From Candidatus Harrysmithiimonas galli (GTDB lineage: Bacteria > Bacillota > Bacilli > CAJFEE01), in assembly GCA_904373265.1 (NCBI GenBank), contig CAJFEE010000011.1:1-64000 (forward strand): DNA of 64,000 nucleotides, read 5' to 3'. The notes beneath the pieces were generated by a model, which saw only the letters and a list, made by a program, of their open reading frames with translations, did not search any database and was not told where the DNA came from. Both the position numbers and the translations under genes were made by a program. Shown here in pieces: positions 40,941 through 51,206 of the stretch (positions are counted from its first letter, which is position 1; each line of letters begins with the position of its first letter).

Positions 40941-42653
40941 TTATATCATTTGAACTTGATGAAGATTTGCTAAAATACCACCTTTTTTAATCAATTCATC
41001 ATAAGTTCCTTGTTCCTCAATGCCTTTTGGTGTTACAACAAATACTTGATCGGCATTGCGAACGGTTGCCAAACGATGTGCAATTACAATGGTTGTACGA
41101 TTTTCTGAAAGTTCCTCTAGTGATTTTTGAATGATTTTTTCTGTTTCTGTATCCAATGCAGAAGTGGCCTCATCCAAAATTAAAATGGGAGGATTCTTTA
41201 AAAACATACGTGCAATAGCCAATCGCTGTTTTTGACCACCTGATAATTTTAATCCTCGTTCACCAATTTGTGTTTCGTATCCTTCAGATAAATCTTGAAT
41301 AAACGAATCCATATGCGCCCTTTTCGCTGCTTCTTGAATTTCTTCAAAACTCGCATCCAGTTTCCCATAAGCAATATTTTCTCGAATGGTTCCTGTAAAT
41401 AAAAACACATCCTGCTGTACAATTCCGATTTGTTCACGAAGTGATCTTTGTGTCATATCCCGAATATCTACACCATCTATTGTAATGCTTCCTTGCTCCA
41501 CATCATAAAATCTTGGAATTAACGAGCATATCGTTGTCTTACCTGCGCCAGAAGGACCGACAAAAGCAACCGTTTGCCCTGCTTGAATTGAAAAAGAAAT
41601 ATTTTTCAATACTTGTTTTTTTCCTTCATAACAAAAATCAACATTTTGAAATACAATATCCCCTTTTAAAGCTGAGACTTTTTTTGCATCGGACTTATCT
41701 TTAATTTCTGGCTCTTCACTTAGCAAATCACGAAAACGTTTAAAACCAGCCATTCCTTTGGGATACATTTCCAGTAAAGCTGTAATTTTATCAATCGGTT
41801 TAATTAAAACATTGGTATAAAGAACAAAGCTCACCAATTCCCCATAAGTTAAACGTCCAGTAAAACTCAACCATGCACCAACTACCAAAACAATCAATGT
41901 CAATAAACGCGTTAGCATATAAATACTTGAATGTGTGCCTGCCATAACCTTATATGCTGTTAATTTTGCTTTACGAAACAAAGCATTTTGTGTTTGAAAA
42001 CGGCTCATTTCAAATTTTTCATTGGTAAAAGATTTCACAACTCGAATTCCGGACACACTATCTTCAACACGACCATTTACATCTGCAATTTTCCCATACA
42101 TTTCTTTCCATGCCCGATTCATTTTACGATTGCTGTATACAATTAAAATGATCAAAAGTGGTACAATCACTGCAACCAAAATAGCAAGTGTCGGATTGAC
42201 TGTAAACATAATGATAAATGCTCCGACAAACGTCATAATCGCAATAAAAAAATCTTCTGGACCATGATGTGCAAACTCCCCAATATCAAACAAATCATTT
42301 GTAATCCGACTCATGATATGCCCTGTTTTTGTATTATCAAAAAAACGAAAGGATTGTTTTTGCACATGATTAAATAATTCTTGACGCATATCTGTTTCAA
42401 TGTTAATACCTAGTTGGTGTCCTAGATAGTTGACAATAAACTGTAAAAACGTACTTAATACATATACAAGTAATAATAGAACACTGACCTTTACAATGAC
42501 ATCCCATTCACCAGTGGGTAGGAGTGCATCAATAAACCATTGTACGGCAACAGGAAAAGCCAGTTCTAAAACAGCAACAACAATGGCACTAAAAAAATCG
42601 ATGAGAAATAATCGCCGATGTGGTTTATAATAAGAAAAAAATTGTTTGATCAT
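40941..42653 (-). CDS. ABC exporter, fused membrane and ATPase domains (YwjA-like)
   Basis: The product is 570 residues: an exporter half-transporter that should work as a homodimer. Six membrane segments lie in residues about 15-300 (type I ABC exporter fold). The ATPase domain has Walker A GPSGAGKTT, signature LSGGQKQR, Walker B ILILDEATSALD and the H-loop IAHR. I chose the start MIKQFFSYYKPHRR at 42653, with AAGGAGG 11 bases ahead; the open frame extends 20 codons upstream without a ribosome site. It resembles lipid/drug exporters such as YwjA or YfiB of B. subtilis. Substrate cannot be told. Confidence 0.92.
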   Translation of the reverse strand: MIKQFFSYYKPHRRLFLIDFFSAIVVAVLELAFPVAVQWFIDALLPTGEWDVIVKVSVLLLLVYVLSTFLQFIVNYLGHQLGINIETDMRQELFNHVQKQSFRFFDNTKTGHIMSRITNDLFDIGEFAHHGPEDFFIAIMTFVGAFIIMFTVNPTLAILVAVIVPLLIILIVYSNRKMNRAWKEMYGKIADVNGRVEDSVSGIRVVKSFTNEKFEMSRFQTQNALFRKAKLTAYKVMAGTHSSIYMLTRLLTLIVLVVGAWLSFTGRLTYGELVSFVLYTNVLIKPIDKITALLEMYPKGMAGFKRFRDLLSEEPEIKDKSDAKKVSALKGDIVFQNVDFCYEGKKQVLKNISFSIQAGQTVAFVGPSGAGKTTICSLIPRFYDVEQGSITIDGVDIRDMTQRSLREQIGIVQQDVFLFTGTIRENIAYGKLDASFEEIQEAAKRAHMDSFIQDLSEGYETQIGERGLKLSGGQKQRLAIARMFLKNPPILILDEATSALDTETEKIIQKSLEELSENRTTIVIAHRLATVRNADQVFVVTPKGIEEQGTYDELIKKGGILANLHQVQMI

Positions 42654-42777
42654 CGCATAGACTCCCTCCTTTTTTCCAAAAAATTCATTTCCATTGGTTT
42701 TTCTTTCGCTCATGATAATAGACCTTGCAAGTGTATCATTTACCTATGACTTTCTCATCCATAGGTTTACACAGATA

Positions 42778-42816
42778 AAACGTTACAAAAAAGAACATTT
42801 CTTTTCTGTAACGTTT
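42778..42816 (-). terminator. Hairpin after the siderophore ATPase gene
   Basis: AAACGTTACA (42778-42787) pairs with TGTAACGTTT (42807-42816), with an inner AAAGA/TCTTT pairing. The minus strand continues with TTTTATCTG, a short U tract. Confidence 0.7.
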
Positions 42817-42857
42817 GTGTCAGTAATAGCATATATTTCCATTTTATATCCCCTAGA

Positions 42858-43640
42858 TTAAAGCAGATCATAGGATAAACAAACCGGTTTATTTGTTCGA
42901 GGATCCGTCACGATTCGGGCATCAATCCCAAAAATCTCTTTCAAAACATCATTTCGCATAATTTCATCTACACTTCCTTGTCGCACAAGCGTTCCTTCGC
43001 GCATTGCAATCAATTGATGAGAAAAACGTGCCGCATGATTCAAATCGTGCAACACCATAATAATTGTACGGTTCTCTTTTTCATTTAATGTTTTTAATAA
43101 GTTTAACACCTCTAATTGATGCGCCATATCTAAATATGTTGTCGGCTCGTCCAAAAAAATAATATCTGTCTTCTGTGCAAGCGCCATTGCAATCCATACT
43201 CGCTGTCTTTGTCCGCCTGATAAAGTATCAACAAAACGATATTTATATTTGAGCGTACTTGTCATTTCTAAAGCCCAATCAATTATTTCATAGTCCTCTT
43301 CTGTCAGCTTCCCAAAACCGGATTGATGTGGATAACGTCCATATGAAACAAGCTCACCCACCGTAAGACCCGCGGGACTTTCTGTAACCTGTGGTAAAAT
43401 GGCCATTTTCTTCGCAAGATCTTTTGTTTTCATTTTTGCAATGGCTTCTCCATCTAAATACACCGCCCCTTTGGCATGAGGAATAATTCGTGTAATGGCC
43501 TTCAATAAAGTGGATTTCCCACAACCATTTGGTCCGATAATGGCTGTAATTTCTCCTTCATGAAATTGTACAGAAATATCCTGAATAATTTGTATATTGT
43601 CATATCCAACCGCAATATTTTTTACCTGTATATGATTCAT
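42858..43640 (-). CDS. Iron-siderophore ABC transporter, ATP-binding protein
   Basis: The product is 260 residues, the ATPase of a FecCDE/FhuBC-type importer. It has Walker A GPNGCGKSTLLKA, the Q-loop ILPQVTE, signature LSGGQRQR, Walker B IIFLDEPTTYLDM and the switch His in VLHDLNHAARF. The family-typical motif HLDMAHQLEVLN-like sequence appears as YLDMAHQLEVLN. It lies downstream of the binding-protein gene and faces away from the two permeases, which lie beyond the shared promoter region. It should energise uptake of ferric siderophores. GGGG lies 7 bases before the ATG. Confidence 0.93.
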   Translation of the reverse strand: MNHIQVKNIAVGYDNIQIIQDISVQFHEGEITAIIGPNGCGKSTLLKAITRIIPHAKGAVYLDGEAIAKMKTKDLAKKMAILPQVTESPAGLTVGELVSYGRYPHQSGFGKLTEEDYEIIDWALEMTSTLKYKYRFVDTLSGGQRQRVWIAMALAQKTDIIFLDEPTTYLDMAHQLEVLNLLKTLNEKENRTIIMVLHDLNHAARFSHQLIAMREGTLVRQGSVDEIMRNDVLKEIFGIDARIVTDPRTNKPVCLSYDLL

Positions 43641-43717
43641 ACTCCTGCCCCTACTCTAAAAGCGCTTCTCGCGAACGCCTCCTACATGATGAAAAACTAA
43701 TCTTCTAAACAATCATT

Positions 43718-44695
43718 TTACTTTGTAAAAACCTTTTGGATATCATCAATGATTTGCGTATTTGCAATTGCTCCTGAATATAACCAGCTTTCGTTTGGTG
43801 AATATGTATATACATGTCCAGCCTTTACAGCAGGTACAGATTGCCACAGTTTATCACTTAAAACTTCTGGCTTCTCACCATCACTATTGATTAAAAAGAT
43901 ATAATCCGCATCTAATGTGACGAGCTTCTCAAGAGAAATTGCACTCCAATTCGCAGTTGCACTTGCAGAAATTTCTTTTACAACTTCTGGAACCTTTAAT
44001 CCCAAATCCTCATACATTACCGCTCCACTCGAAACATTTTCACCAACAACAAAAAAGCTGCCTCCAACTAGCCAAATTGCTGCCGTTGATGGCATTTCAC
44101 CCTGTTTAGCAATCTCGGCTTTAACAGTTGCTATTTTTTCATCATATTGTTTGAGTACATCTTCAGCCTGATCTTTCATTCCTAAAACTTCACCAATTTG
44201 CAGCAACTCTGCACGCCAATCATTATTCACTTCCTTATCTACAACATAAGTTGGTGCAATTTTACTATATTGTGCATATTTATCCCCTTCTACCATTGCC
44301 GCCGATTCCATCAAAATAAGATCGGGTGCATAACTTTGCACTGTTTCAAATGGTAAATCATGCGCAATCACAGGAACATCCTTTAAAGCATCCTGTAAGT
44401 AATTTTGAATACTTGTGCCATCATTTACACTCCACTGAGCAACTGGTGTAACACCAAGCGCAACTAAGTGATCTTCTAAATAAGAAGCAATAATCCGTTT
44501 GGGATTGACTGGTACTTGCACCTTATTTCCAATTGCATCAACCAATGTTTTTGTTTTTACTTGTGCTTCTTGCTGCACATCATTCTCTGGATTGGTATGA
44601 TCCCTACTTTCCATGCCACAGGCTACAAGTGACATTACTAGTAAGCTAGAACAAACTATTTTATAAAATTTTCTTGATGTGAAACCATTAGACAT
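43718..44695 (-). CDS. Iron-siderophore ABC transporter, lipoprotein binding protein
   Basis: The product is 325 residues. The N-terminus has a lipoprotein signal with lipobox LVAC near residue 26, followed by an Asp/Asn/Glu-rich linker. The mature part is the class III periplasmic-binding fold (FecB/FhuD/FeuA type): NPKRIIASYLEDHLVALGVTP near the start, APDLILMESAAM, and DADYIFLINSD. It captures the ferric siderophore outside the membrane for the FecCD-like permeases. CAGGAG lies 9 bases before the ATG. It is transcribed with the ATPase gene and diverges from the permeases across a Fur box. The siderophore type cannot be deduced. Confidence 0.93.
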   Translation of the reverse strand: MSNGFTSRKFYKIVCSSLLVMSLVACGMESRDHTNPENDVQQEAQVKTKTLVDAIGNKVQVPVNPKRIIASYLEDHLVALGVTPVAQWSVNDGTSIQNYLQDALKDVPVIAHDLPFETVQSYAPDLILMESAAMVEGDKYAQYSKIAPTYVVDKEVNNDWRAELLQIGEVLGMKDQAEDVLKQYDEKIATVKAEIAKQGEMPSTAAIWLVGGSFFVVGENVSSGAVMYEDLGLKVPEVVKEISASATANWSAISLEKLVTLDADYIFLINSDGEKPEVLSDKLWQSVPAVKAGHVYTYSPNESWLYSGAIANTQIIDDIQKVFTK

Positions 44696-44742
44696 TTTTC
44701 TACACTCCTGTTTATGTTATAATGAACTCTACACTAAAAAAA

Positions 44743-44757
44743 TGAGAATCATTTTCA
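44743..44757. promoter_or_regulatory. Fur box between divergent siderophore operons
   Basis: TGAGAATCATTTTCA matches the Fur 7-1-7 consensus TGATAATnATTATCA at 12 of 14 fixed positions. It sits between the divergent binding-protein and permease genes, close to a TATAAT at 44718-44723. Confidence 0.82.
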
Positions 44758-44814
44758 ACAAGAAGACTACCCGAAAAGTTAGTCTATGTCAACAACAATT
44801 TTAGGAGTTTTATT

Positions 44815-45864
44815 ATGCCTGATAAAAATATATTTAAAAAGTATTTCATGCATCATAGAAATGTATTTTTTCAAATTGGGATCTTTATTTTTTCCTGTAT
44901 TTTGGTTTGTCTTGCGATTGGAATCTCTATTCGATTTGGTGCAAGCAATCTAACCTATCAACAAATTTGGGATGGCGTTTTTCATTATGATGGAGAGAAT
45001 TTTGAACATGTCATTTTACATGAATTAAGATTCCCGCGCGCAATCGCAGCATTACTGGTTGGGGCTGCACTTGGTGTAGCTGGTGCAATTATGCAAGGAA
45101 TCACACGCAATGCATTGGCCTCACCTTCCATTATGGGCATAACAGCTGGTGCATCCTTCTTTGTTGCAATTGCCTATGCCATACAAGATCAACCTTCATT
45201 TTATCAACTGATTGCTGCCTCCTTTGTTGGAGCAGGACTTAGCACAGCACTTGTATTTGGCTTAACGGCTGTAAGTCGTGGGGGAATTTCACCAATAAAG
45301 CTTGCGTTGGCAGGAGCTGCAATGACTGCCTTACTCAATTCACTATCCACTGCAATTGGATTAAAATTTGATATTGCAAAGGATATAAGCTATTGGTATG
45401 CAGGCGGACTCCACACAATTCAACCCATGCATATTCAAATTGCTTTTCCATTTGTTATTATAGGAATTATTCTTGCCATCATTCTTTCACGTTCCATTTC
45501 AGTTTTGAACTTAGGAGAAGATGTCGCAAAAGGCTTGGGTCAACGTACCAACCGAATTCGAGTGTTATGCACAATTGCCGTACTTTTACTTACGGGGGCT
45601 GCGGTTTCAATTGCCGGAATGATCGGATTTGTTGAACTTGTGGTTCCACATATTGTCCGTGCACTTGTTGGAGTTGATTATCGTTGGATCATTCCAATGT
45701 CTGCTGTTTTTGGGGGCACGCTTTTATTGTTTGCAGATATTGTAGCACGTGTTGTGAATCGTCCTTTTGAGACTCCTGTTGGTGCAATCACTGCATTAAT
45801 TGGTGTACCATTCTTTTTATATTTCGCACGAAAAGATGGGAGAAGTTTATCATGCAAGGATTAA
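44815..45864 (+). CDS. Iron-siderophore ABC transporter permease 1
   Basis: The product is 349 residues with about ten membrane segments of the BtuC/FecCD family. Family signatures: LRFPRAIAALLVGAALGVAG near residue 75, the coupling-helix stretch ARVVNRPFETPVGAITALIG near the C-terminus, and VVPHIVRALVG. It forms the membrane channel with the next gene and the minus-strand ATPase. AGGAG lies 7 bases before the ATG. It overlaps the second permease by 13 bases, so they are translated together. The Fur box just upstream predicts iron repression. Confidence 0.93.
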   Translation: MPDKNIFKKYFMHHRNVFFQIGIFIFSCILVCLAIGISIRFGASNLTYQQIWDGVFHYDGENFEHVILHELRFPRAIAALLVGAALGVAGAIMQGITRNALASPSIMGITAGASFFVAIAYAIQDQPSFYQLIAASFVGAGLSTALVFGLTAVSRGGISPIKLALAGAAMTALLNSLSTAIGLKFDIAKDISYWYAGGLHTIQPMHIQIAFPFVIIGIILAIILSRSISVLNLGEDVAKGLGQRTNRIRVLCTIAVLLLTGAAVSIAGMIGFVELVVPHIVRALVGVDYRWIIPMSAVFGGTLLLFADIVARVVNRPFETPVGAITALIGVPFFLYFARKDGRSLSCKD

Positions 45865-46874
45865 GAAAAGAGCGGATTCGCTTTTCCATCTATATTTTAG
45901 GATCCATTATGCTTATCATCATAGGTATCCTTATCAGTATCCATACAGGTTACTTAGATATCCCTATTTCCAGAATGATTGCTACATTTTTAGGAAAAGG
46001 TACCTCTGCAGATATACTGACCATTTTTGAATTTCGCTTACCACGCATTGTAATCGCTCTTTTGGTCGGAATGGGCATTGCCATATCAGGAACAATCTTA
46101 CAAAGCATTTCTAAAAATCCGCTGGCAGATCCAGGTGTACTTGGAATCAATGCTGGTGCGGGATTTGCGATTGTCACTTATACATTCTTCATTCAAGGAC
46201 TGATTTTTGCAGGCAGCCCACTCTCTGTTTTTGTAATGCCACTGATTGCATTACTTGGTGCACTTTTCGCTGCTGGAATCATTTATTTGCTGGCATGGAG
46301 AAAAGGAAGCCTGTCTCCTACACGTATGTTACTCGTTGGAATTGGTGTAAATGCAGCATTTGGCGCTGCAATTACAGTAATTCAATTAAAAATGGAACCA
46401 ACCGATTTCATGAAGACCGTCGTTTGGCTTTCAAGATCGATATGGAGTTCTTCTTGGACAATGATTTTTGCGTTGCTTCCTTGGCTTCTTCTTTTTATTC
46501 CGCTGGCTTTTTATAAGTCTCGTGTACTTGATATTCTTTCACTTAATGAAATAACCGCAATTGGCGTTGGCATTTCTTTAAATAAAGAAAGAAGAAATTT
46601 ATTGCTGATTGCAGTACTGCTCGCAGGAGCTTGTGTAGCTGTCGGTGGGGGAATTACATTTTTAGGACTAGTCGCACCACATATTGCACGCCGCCTGGTT
46701 GGTTCTTGGCATCAGCGTATTCTGCCGCTTAGTGCATGTATTGGCGCCCTGCTTGTTTTATTTGCAGATATTCTTGGCCGTATTGTGATGTCTCCAGCAG
46801 AGCTGCCAGTTGGAATTATTTTATCCATGATTGGAGCACCGTATTTTATTTATTTGCTACTAAAAACAAAATAA
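45852..46874 (+). CDS. Iron-siderophore ABC transporter permease 2
   Basis: The product is 340 residues, also of the BtuC/FecCD family and a divergent partner of the preceding permease. Signatures: FRLPRIVIALLVGMGIAISG, NPLADPGVLGINAGAG, VAPHIARRLVG and the C-terminal GRIVMSPAELPVGIILSMIG. About ten membrane segments are visible. GGGAGAAG precedes the ATG, inside the end of the first permease. A good terminator follows. The heterodimer would import ferric siderophore delivered by the lipoprotein. Confidence 0.93.
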   Translation: MQGLRKERIRFSIYILGSIMLIIIGILISIHTGYLDIPISRMIATFLGKGTSADILTIFEFRLPRIVIALLVGMGIAISGTILQSISKNPLADPGVLGINAGAGFAIVTYTFFIQGLIFAGSPLSVFVMPLIALLGALFAAGIIYLLAWRKGSLSPTRMLLVGIGVNAAFGAAITVIQLKMEPTDFMKTVVWLSRSIWSSSWTMIFALLPWLLLFIPLAFYKSRVLDILSLNEITAIGVGISLNKERRNLLLIAVLLAGACVAVGGGITFLGLVAPHIARRLVGSWHQRILPLSACIGALLVLFADILGRIVMSPAELPVGIILSMIGAPYFIYLLLKTK

Positions 46875-46915
46875 CCAAACAACGAGACAGTTGAAAAACA
46901 TAAATAGACTGATGA

Positions 46916-46963
46916 AAAATCACATGGATCAATCACTTTTCAGATCTGATATCATGTGATTTT
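46916..46963 (+). terminator. Terminator of the permease operon
   Basis: AAAATCACATG (46916-46926) pairs with CATGTGATTTT (46953-46963) in a perfect 11-bp stem ending in Ts, 42 bases after the stop. Confidence 0.8.
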
Positions 46964-47237
46964 CCTCCGTTGATATCTATATTTCAATCTGCTTTTTGAA
47001 TCATCAATAAAAATCATATATTCTATCTTCTTCTTTTTTGGGGCAAGTATCATACATAAAACAAGACCAAATGAACATAAACATAATAGATTTCATAGAT
47101 TATGAAAATCATGCACGAATTCTGCTCAGCTCTTTTTCTTATAGGTGTTATGCCAACATAAAAGCAAAAAAATAATTTGAACCAAGCAAAATAATTTGAC
47201 ACGATCTTCTGTACTTTTATCCCTGTTTACCAGAAAC

Positions 47238-47894
47238 TCAAAGAAACATCATCCAAAACGATTGCAGGAAATTCATTACAGCCGGTACAACAAAATGAAA
47301 AAATGGGTCAAAAGTGACTGCACGCGCCGGATCAAAAATCATACAGAACAACAGAACCAAAAACACATAAAAATAATATTTCTCCACCTTTTGACGCGCG
47401 CTGATTGGCATATAACTCTCCACAATTCGGTACCCATCAAGTGGTGGAATCGGCAATAAATTAAACAAAAACAAAACGACATTAATTTGAATAAACACTG
47501 CCAAAAAATCGCTCAGTGTAGCAAAATAACCTGTCGCTGCTGAGCTAACCCCAATCTGAATCAAAATATAAAATAAAACCCCGACTGCTGCCAAAAGAAA
47601 ATTGCTGAGCGGACCAGCAAGACTAACCAATACATTTCCGAACCTACCATATTTTAAACGGTTTACATTGACTGGAACTGGCTTTGCCCAACCAAACCCC
47701 ATAAAAACCAGGGCGAGTGTTCCAATCGGATCTAAATGCGCCAACGGATTCAATGTTAGTCGTCCCATTGCTGCCGCAGTATGATCGCCAAGCGCATAAG
47801 CAGAATATGCATGCGCAAGCTCATGAATTGTAAAGGCAATTAAAAGTGTAATAATCAAAAAAACAAGATATTCAAAAGAGCCAGTGCCAAACAT
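47238..47894 (-). CDS. ywhC: Site-2-type membrane metalloprotease (M50, YwhC-like)
   Basis: The product is 218 residues. It has the zinc motif HELAH within the first membrane segment (about residue 24) and the second active-site motif NLLPIPPLDGYR (about residue 148), with five or so hydrophobic helices. These mark small M50 rhomboid-like intramembrane proteases lacking PDZ domains. B. subtilis YwhC has this size and lies in the same neighbourhood as pbpG and a MarR gene. Substrates are not known. AAGGGAG lies 6 bases before the ATG. Confidence 0.9.
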   Translation of the reverse strand: MFGTGSFEYLVFLIITLLIAFTIHELAHAYSAYALGDHTAAAMGRLTLNPLAHLDPIGTLALVFMGFGWAKPVPVNVNRLKYGRFGNVLVSLAGPLSNFLLAAVGVLFYILIQIGVSSAATGYFATLSDFLAVFIQINVVLFLFNLLPIPPLDGYRIVESYMPISARQKVEKYYFYVFLVLLFCMIFDPARAVTFDPFFHFVVPAVMNFLQSFWMMFL

Positions 47895-48765
47895 TTCTTA
47901 CTCCCTTCCATATGCTATTTTATATAAAATATGATATAATGATTCTAGCTTTTTACAAGTAAGATATCTTTACCACTTTTCATTGAAACAAACATAGCCC
48001 ACCCATTTCACAATCAAAATGATGACAAGACGAGTCAAAATCTCCAAGTGAACCGACTTAAAAATCTTATTAGAATCCATTTCTTCTGTTCATTTTCGCA
48101 GCAATTGAAAAATTTCCTGCAAAATAATCAAAACGATTTCATTGATCTAGATCAAACAAAATACCATATATGACCACCAAACCGATTGTAGATCACACCG
48201 AAGAACAAAAACAATAAAATGCAAAAAAAAGTAACCGACACCATAACAAAAAACGATTGGAGCATGAAAAGATAAAATCATCGTCTTTTTTGAAGATATC
48301 ACAAAGAGAAATAAGCTATTTTTTGATCCATTGTTCCATCAAAATCCTTATGTACAATCCAACTCTTTTCATAGCGCCTTTCTTTTATAACTTCTATCTC
48401 CCAAGCAAATCAAAAAACAATAGAAACTCAAGCCCATTTCACGACTGATGATAAAACCATATCCCCATAGTTTTTGTGCTTAGCTAACCTTAGGTCGAAT
48501 AAAAATTTAAAATGACACCTTTAACAGTCAAACCACTTTCAGCACTCTAAAGACCATACAAACCTCCTTTGCAATATATGTTCTTGAAGTAGGTTTGAAC
48601 TTTGAGCACATCAACAAAATAGACCAAAAAGAAGCCTTCAAAAATGATTCTATTGCACTTTAGATAGAAATATCAAAAAATTATATAATTTTTACAAACA
48701 GAACTTACACAAAATAAATCCGCTTTTTCACTATTAATGTTCAAATCACTTTCCAATCTCTTATT
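47895..48765. other. AT-rich gap between the HD protein and the M50 protease
   Basis: About 870 bases. No frame with a ribosome site, no tRNA and no clear hairpin. It includes the promoter region of the protease gene at its left end (TATAAAATATGATATAAT near 47921-47940, which lies on the plus strand as written). Confidence 0.5.
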
Positions 48766-50070
48766 TCAATCTCTCATTTCTCGCAAATAGGCAATATAAG
48801 TCTCAATTTGTGGATCACCTGCTGCTCGCTGCAGTATGAAATCTTCAGGATAAAATAATTTAATATCTGTATACGTCTCTGTTAAAAACTGAACAAATTT
48901 AGATAATGCTTCAATTTCTGTATATGTATTGGTTCCAGTTTTAATATAGATATTTGTATCATTCAATATATTGCTTGGCAAAACGGTATACGGACGATTC
49001 GAACTTTCGTCTATATCTAAATAGTAGGACGGATCAATATCTAAACGGCACAACAAAGCCGATAACTCATCATAAACAAAAGCATTTTCCTTTGTTACTC
49101 TGGAATAGTCAACATATTGAAACAACTTCCGATTTACAAAACGGTCACATAAGTCTTTTAGAATATCATCTGGCTCATCCAACCACAACACAAAGCAACT
49201 GCCAAGCATATATTCATCCAATCGCAAATAATCCGCCAATGTAACTGTTCCTGCCAAAAACGGCTCCATAAATGAGGGTAAATAGGCAAACGAGTAATCT
49301 GGATTTGCATACAGATATTTTGCTCGCTGAAAAATTTTACTTAACACAATTTCTGCACTTCTAGTAACTGGGTGAAAATAAATTTGAATATACATCTGAT
49401 AACGGCTCATTAAGTAGTCCTCAATGGCATGCAAGCCTGATTTTTTAAAGGCAAGCCCGTCCTTTTTTCGCTGCATGACACGCAAAATCCGATCCAAATC
49501 AAAATTGCCATAACTCACACCTGAAAAATATGCATCCCGCAGCAAATAATCCATACGATCAGCATCAATTTGGCTGGAAATTAGACTGACAATAATCGGA
49601 TTTTGATACGTTTTGGAAATAACATCCGCCACATGTTGTGGCAAGTCTGAATAAAACTGTGTTAAGCAACTATGAATTTCGGTATTTCCCAATAAAATCT
49701 GCTTGGTAAATTCCTCGTGCCTTAAATGAAAAACTTTTTCAAAAGAATGCGAGAAAGGTCCATGCCCCAAATCATGCAAAAGTGCTGAACAAAGGGCAAC
49801 CAGTCGTTCCTTTTCATCCAGATCTTTATTCCATTTCTCATCAACAATTCTTCGAACAATTTCATACACACCAAGAGAATGTGAAAAACGACTATGCTCA
49901 GCACCGTGAAAAGTGAAATAGGTTGTCCCCAGTTGACGAATGCGCCGAAGTCTCTGAAATTCTTTGGTTTGAATCAATTCCCAAATGAGTCGATCATATA
50001 CATGAATCTGCCCATGAATCGGATCTTTAAACACTTTCACTTCCCCTAGCGCACCATTTTGTTTTTGCAT
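48766..50070 (-). CDS. ywfO: HD-superfamily phosphohydrolase (YwfO-like)
   Basis: The product is 434 residues. The metal-binding HD core is complete: HGAEHSRFSHSLGVYEIVRR near residue 54 gives the first His, and LLHDLGHGPFSHSFE near residue 97 gives His-Asp. The overall plan follows the dGTPase-like group of HD proteins such as YwfO of B. subtilis, which hydrolyse nucleoside triphosphates. The start FKDPIHGQIHVYD is typical. AAGGGATG lies ahead of the ATG. Its place before rsfA and pta fits the ywf region. Exact substrate not certain. Confidence 0.92.
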   Translation of the reverse strand: MQKQNGALGEVKVFKDPIHGQIHVYDRLIWELIQTKEFQRLRRIRQLGTTYFTFHGAEHSRFSHSLGVYEIVRRIVDEKWNKDLDEKERLVALCSALLHDLGHGPFSHSFEKVFHLRHEEFTKQILLGNTEIHSCLTQFYSDLPQHVADVISKTYQNPIIVSLISSQIDADRMDYLLRDAYFSGVSYGNFDLDRILRVMQRKKDGLAFKKSGLHAIEDYLMSRYQMYIQIYFHPVTRSAEIVLSKIFQRAKYLYANPDYSFAYLPSFMEPFLAGTVTLADYLRLDEYMLGSCFVLWLDEPDDILKDLCDRFVNRKLFQYVDYSRVTKENAFVYDELSALLCRLDIDPSYYLDIDESSNRPYTVLPSNILNDTNIYIKTGTNTYTEIEALSKFVQFLTETYTDIKLFYPEDFILQRAAGDPQIETYIAYLREMRD

Positions 50071-50692
50071 GCCATTTCACATCCCTTAGATCAAATCTTT
50101 TCTAAACATAAGCAAAAGTAAGCACATTCAAAGACAAACTGTTCCATTCATTTTTCTTAATTATAACGCAAATATACAAGTACCGAAAATAAAATATCCC
50201 AAAAATTGCAAAAAGCAGGATAAACCTGCAATGATTTGAATCAACCCTACGATTTCTTAGCAAAGGAATTTGAAATTTATAGAAAACAAAATTTACAGAG
50301 CTTTTATTTTCCATTTCAAGCCAATCACTTACATTTCCCTTTGCCAAATCAGGAAACCAAAAAAAATAGGAAATGCCACAAAAAGAGTGCAAAATTTCCT
50401 ATTTCAAGCCAAGCATTACAATAACTAGAAGCAAACCCATACACCCAATTGTTTTATATTTTTCATCTACTGCTGTACCATAGATGAATATAGAGGCTGC
50501 CAAAATTGTGCCTTTAAGTAACCATACACTTCCTTTTATTTAAGAACCGTAAGCCATTTTTCCTATCATTTCCAATTCAAACACAAACAAAAAATTTTAA
50601 ATCCTGCTCTTTGTATGGTAAATTTCTATCTCTAATTGGCTACCAAATGAATTTTCCAATAAAACCTCTCGGACCTAAACTATGGAGATTCT
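50071..50692. other. AT-rich gap with one perfect inverted repeat
   Basis: About 620 bases. AAATAGGAAAT (50364-50374) mirrors 50394-50404 with a 19-base spacer. No believable gene. Confidence 0.5.
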
Positions 50693-50917
50693 CTAACGAT
50701 GACAGCGTGGTTTAACCTTTTCAATCAGTTCATCCTCTGTTCTGGCCGAAATGATACGATTATTGACAAACACAAACGGCTTTTTTCGTCCAGGTCCACA
50801 GTATGATTGGCAACCTTCTAAAATTGTTGCATTCGGATCAATTTTTTTCAACTTTTCAATCAAACTTTTCCGATTGACTGCCTGACAATCTGGACAAATC
50901 CGAAACTCATTTTTCAT
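50693..50917 (-). CDS. DUF1450 (YuzB-like) small cysteine protein
   Basis: The product is 74 residues. It has an N-terminal CPDC pair and the DUF1450 mark CQSYCG near residue 36, then [20 protein letters not shown], which matches the ALVNG-E-V-x-x-x-T-P-E-E-L plan of B. subtilis YuzB. The family is thought to adopt a thioredoxin-like fold, possibly holding metal or an Fe-S cluster, but function is not known. The Arg/Lys-rich ARKKP-like loop after CG is unusual: GPGRKKP. GAAGGTG precedes the ATG. Confidence 0.82.
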   Translation of the reverse strand: MKNEFRICPDCQAVNRKSLIEKLKKIDPNATILEGCQSYCGPGRKKPFVFVNNRIISARTEDELIEKVKPRCHR

Positions 50918-51206
50918 TATTATGCACCTTCAATCTTCAAATCATACTTCCTCCTTAACATCAGTCCAGCGATCTTATTTTTCGGAAAAAAGTTCTCATT
51001 TCTTTTAAAAATACCCAGTAAAATCTCTATATATTTTACCCATTTCTGGGTCGGAAATCAATTGAAGCCAAGATAAATTTAATAAACTACTACACTTTTA
51101 GTTCCCAGAGGTATATCTATTCAAAATTTGGTTAAAGATAGGTTTAAACACCCTGCTATTATTAAACAAAATCACAGAACAAAAAAGAATAGAAAGGAAG
51201 ATCACA

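Noticed and set aside
50102..50392. 96-codon minus-strand frame beside ywfO
   Set aside because: Aromatic-rich, no ribosome site, and it covers half of an inverted repeat.
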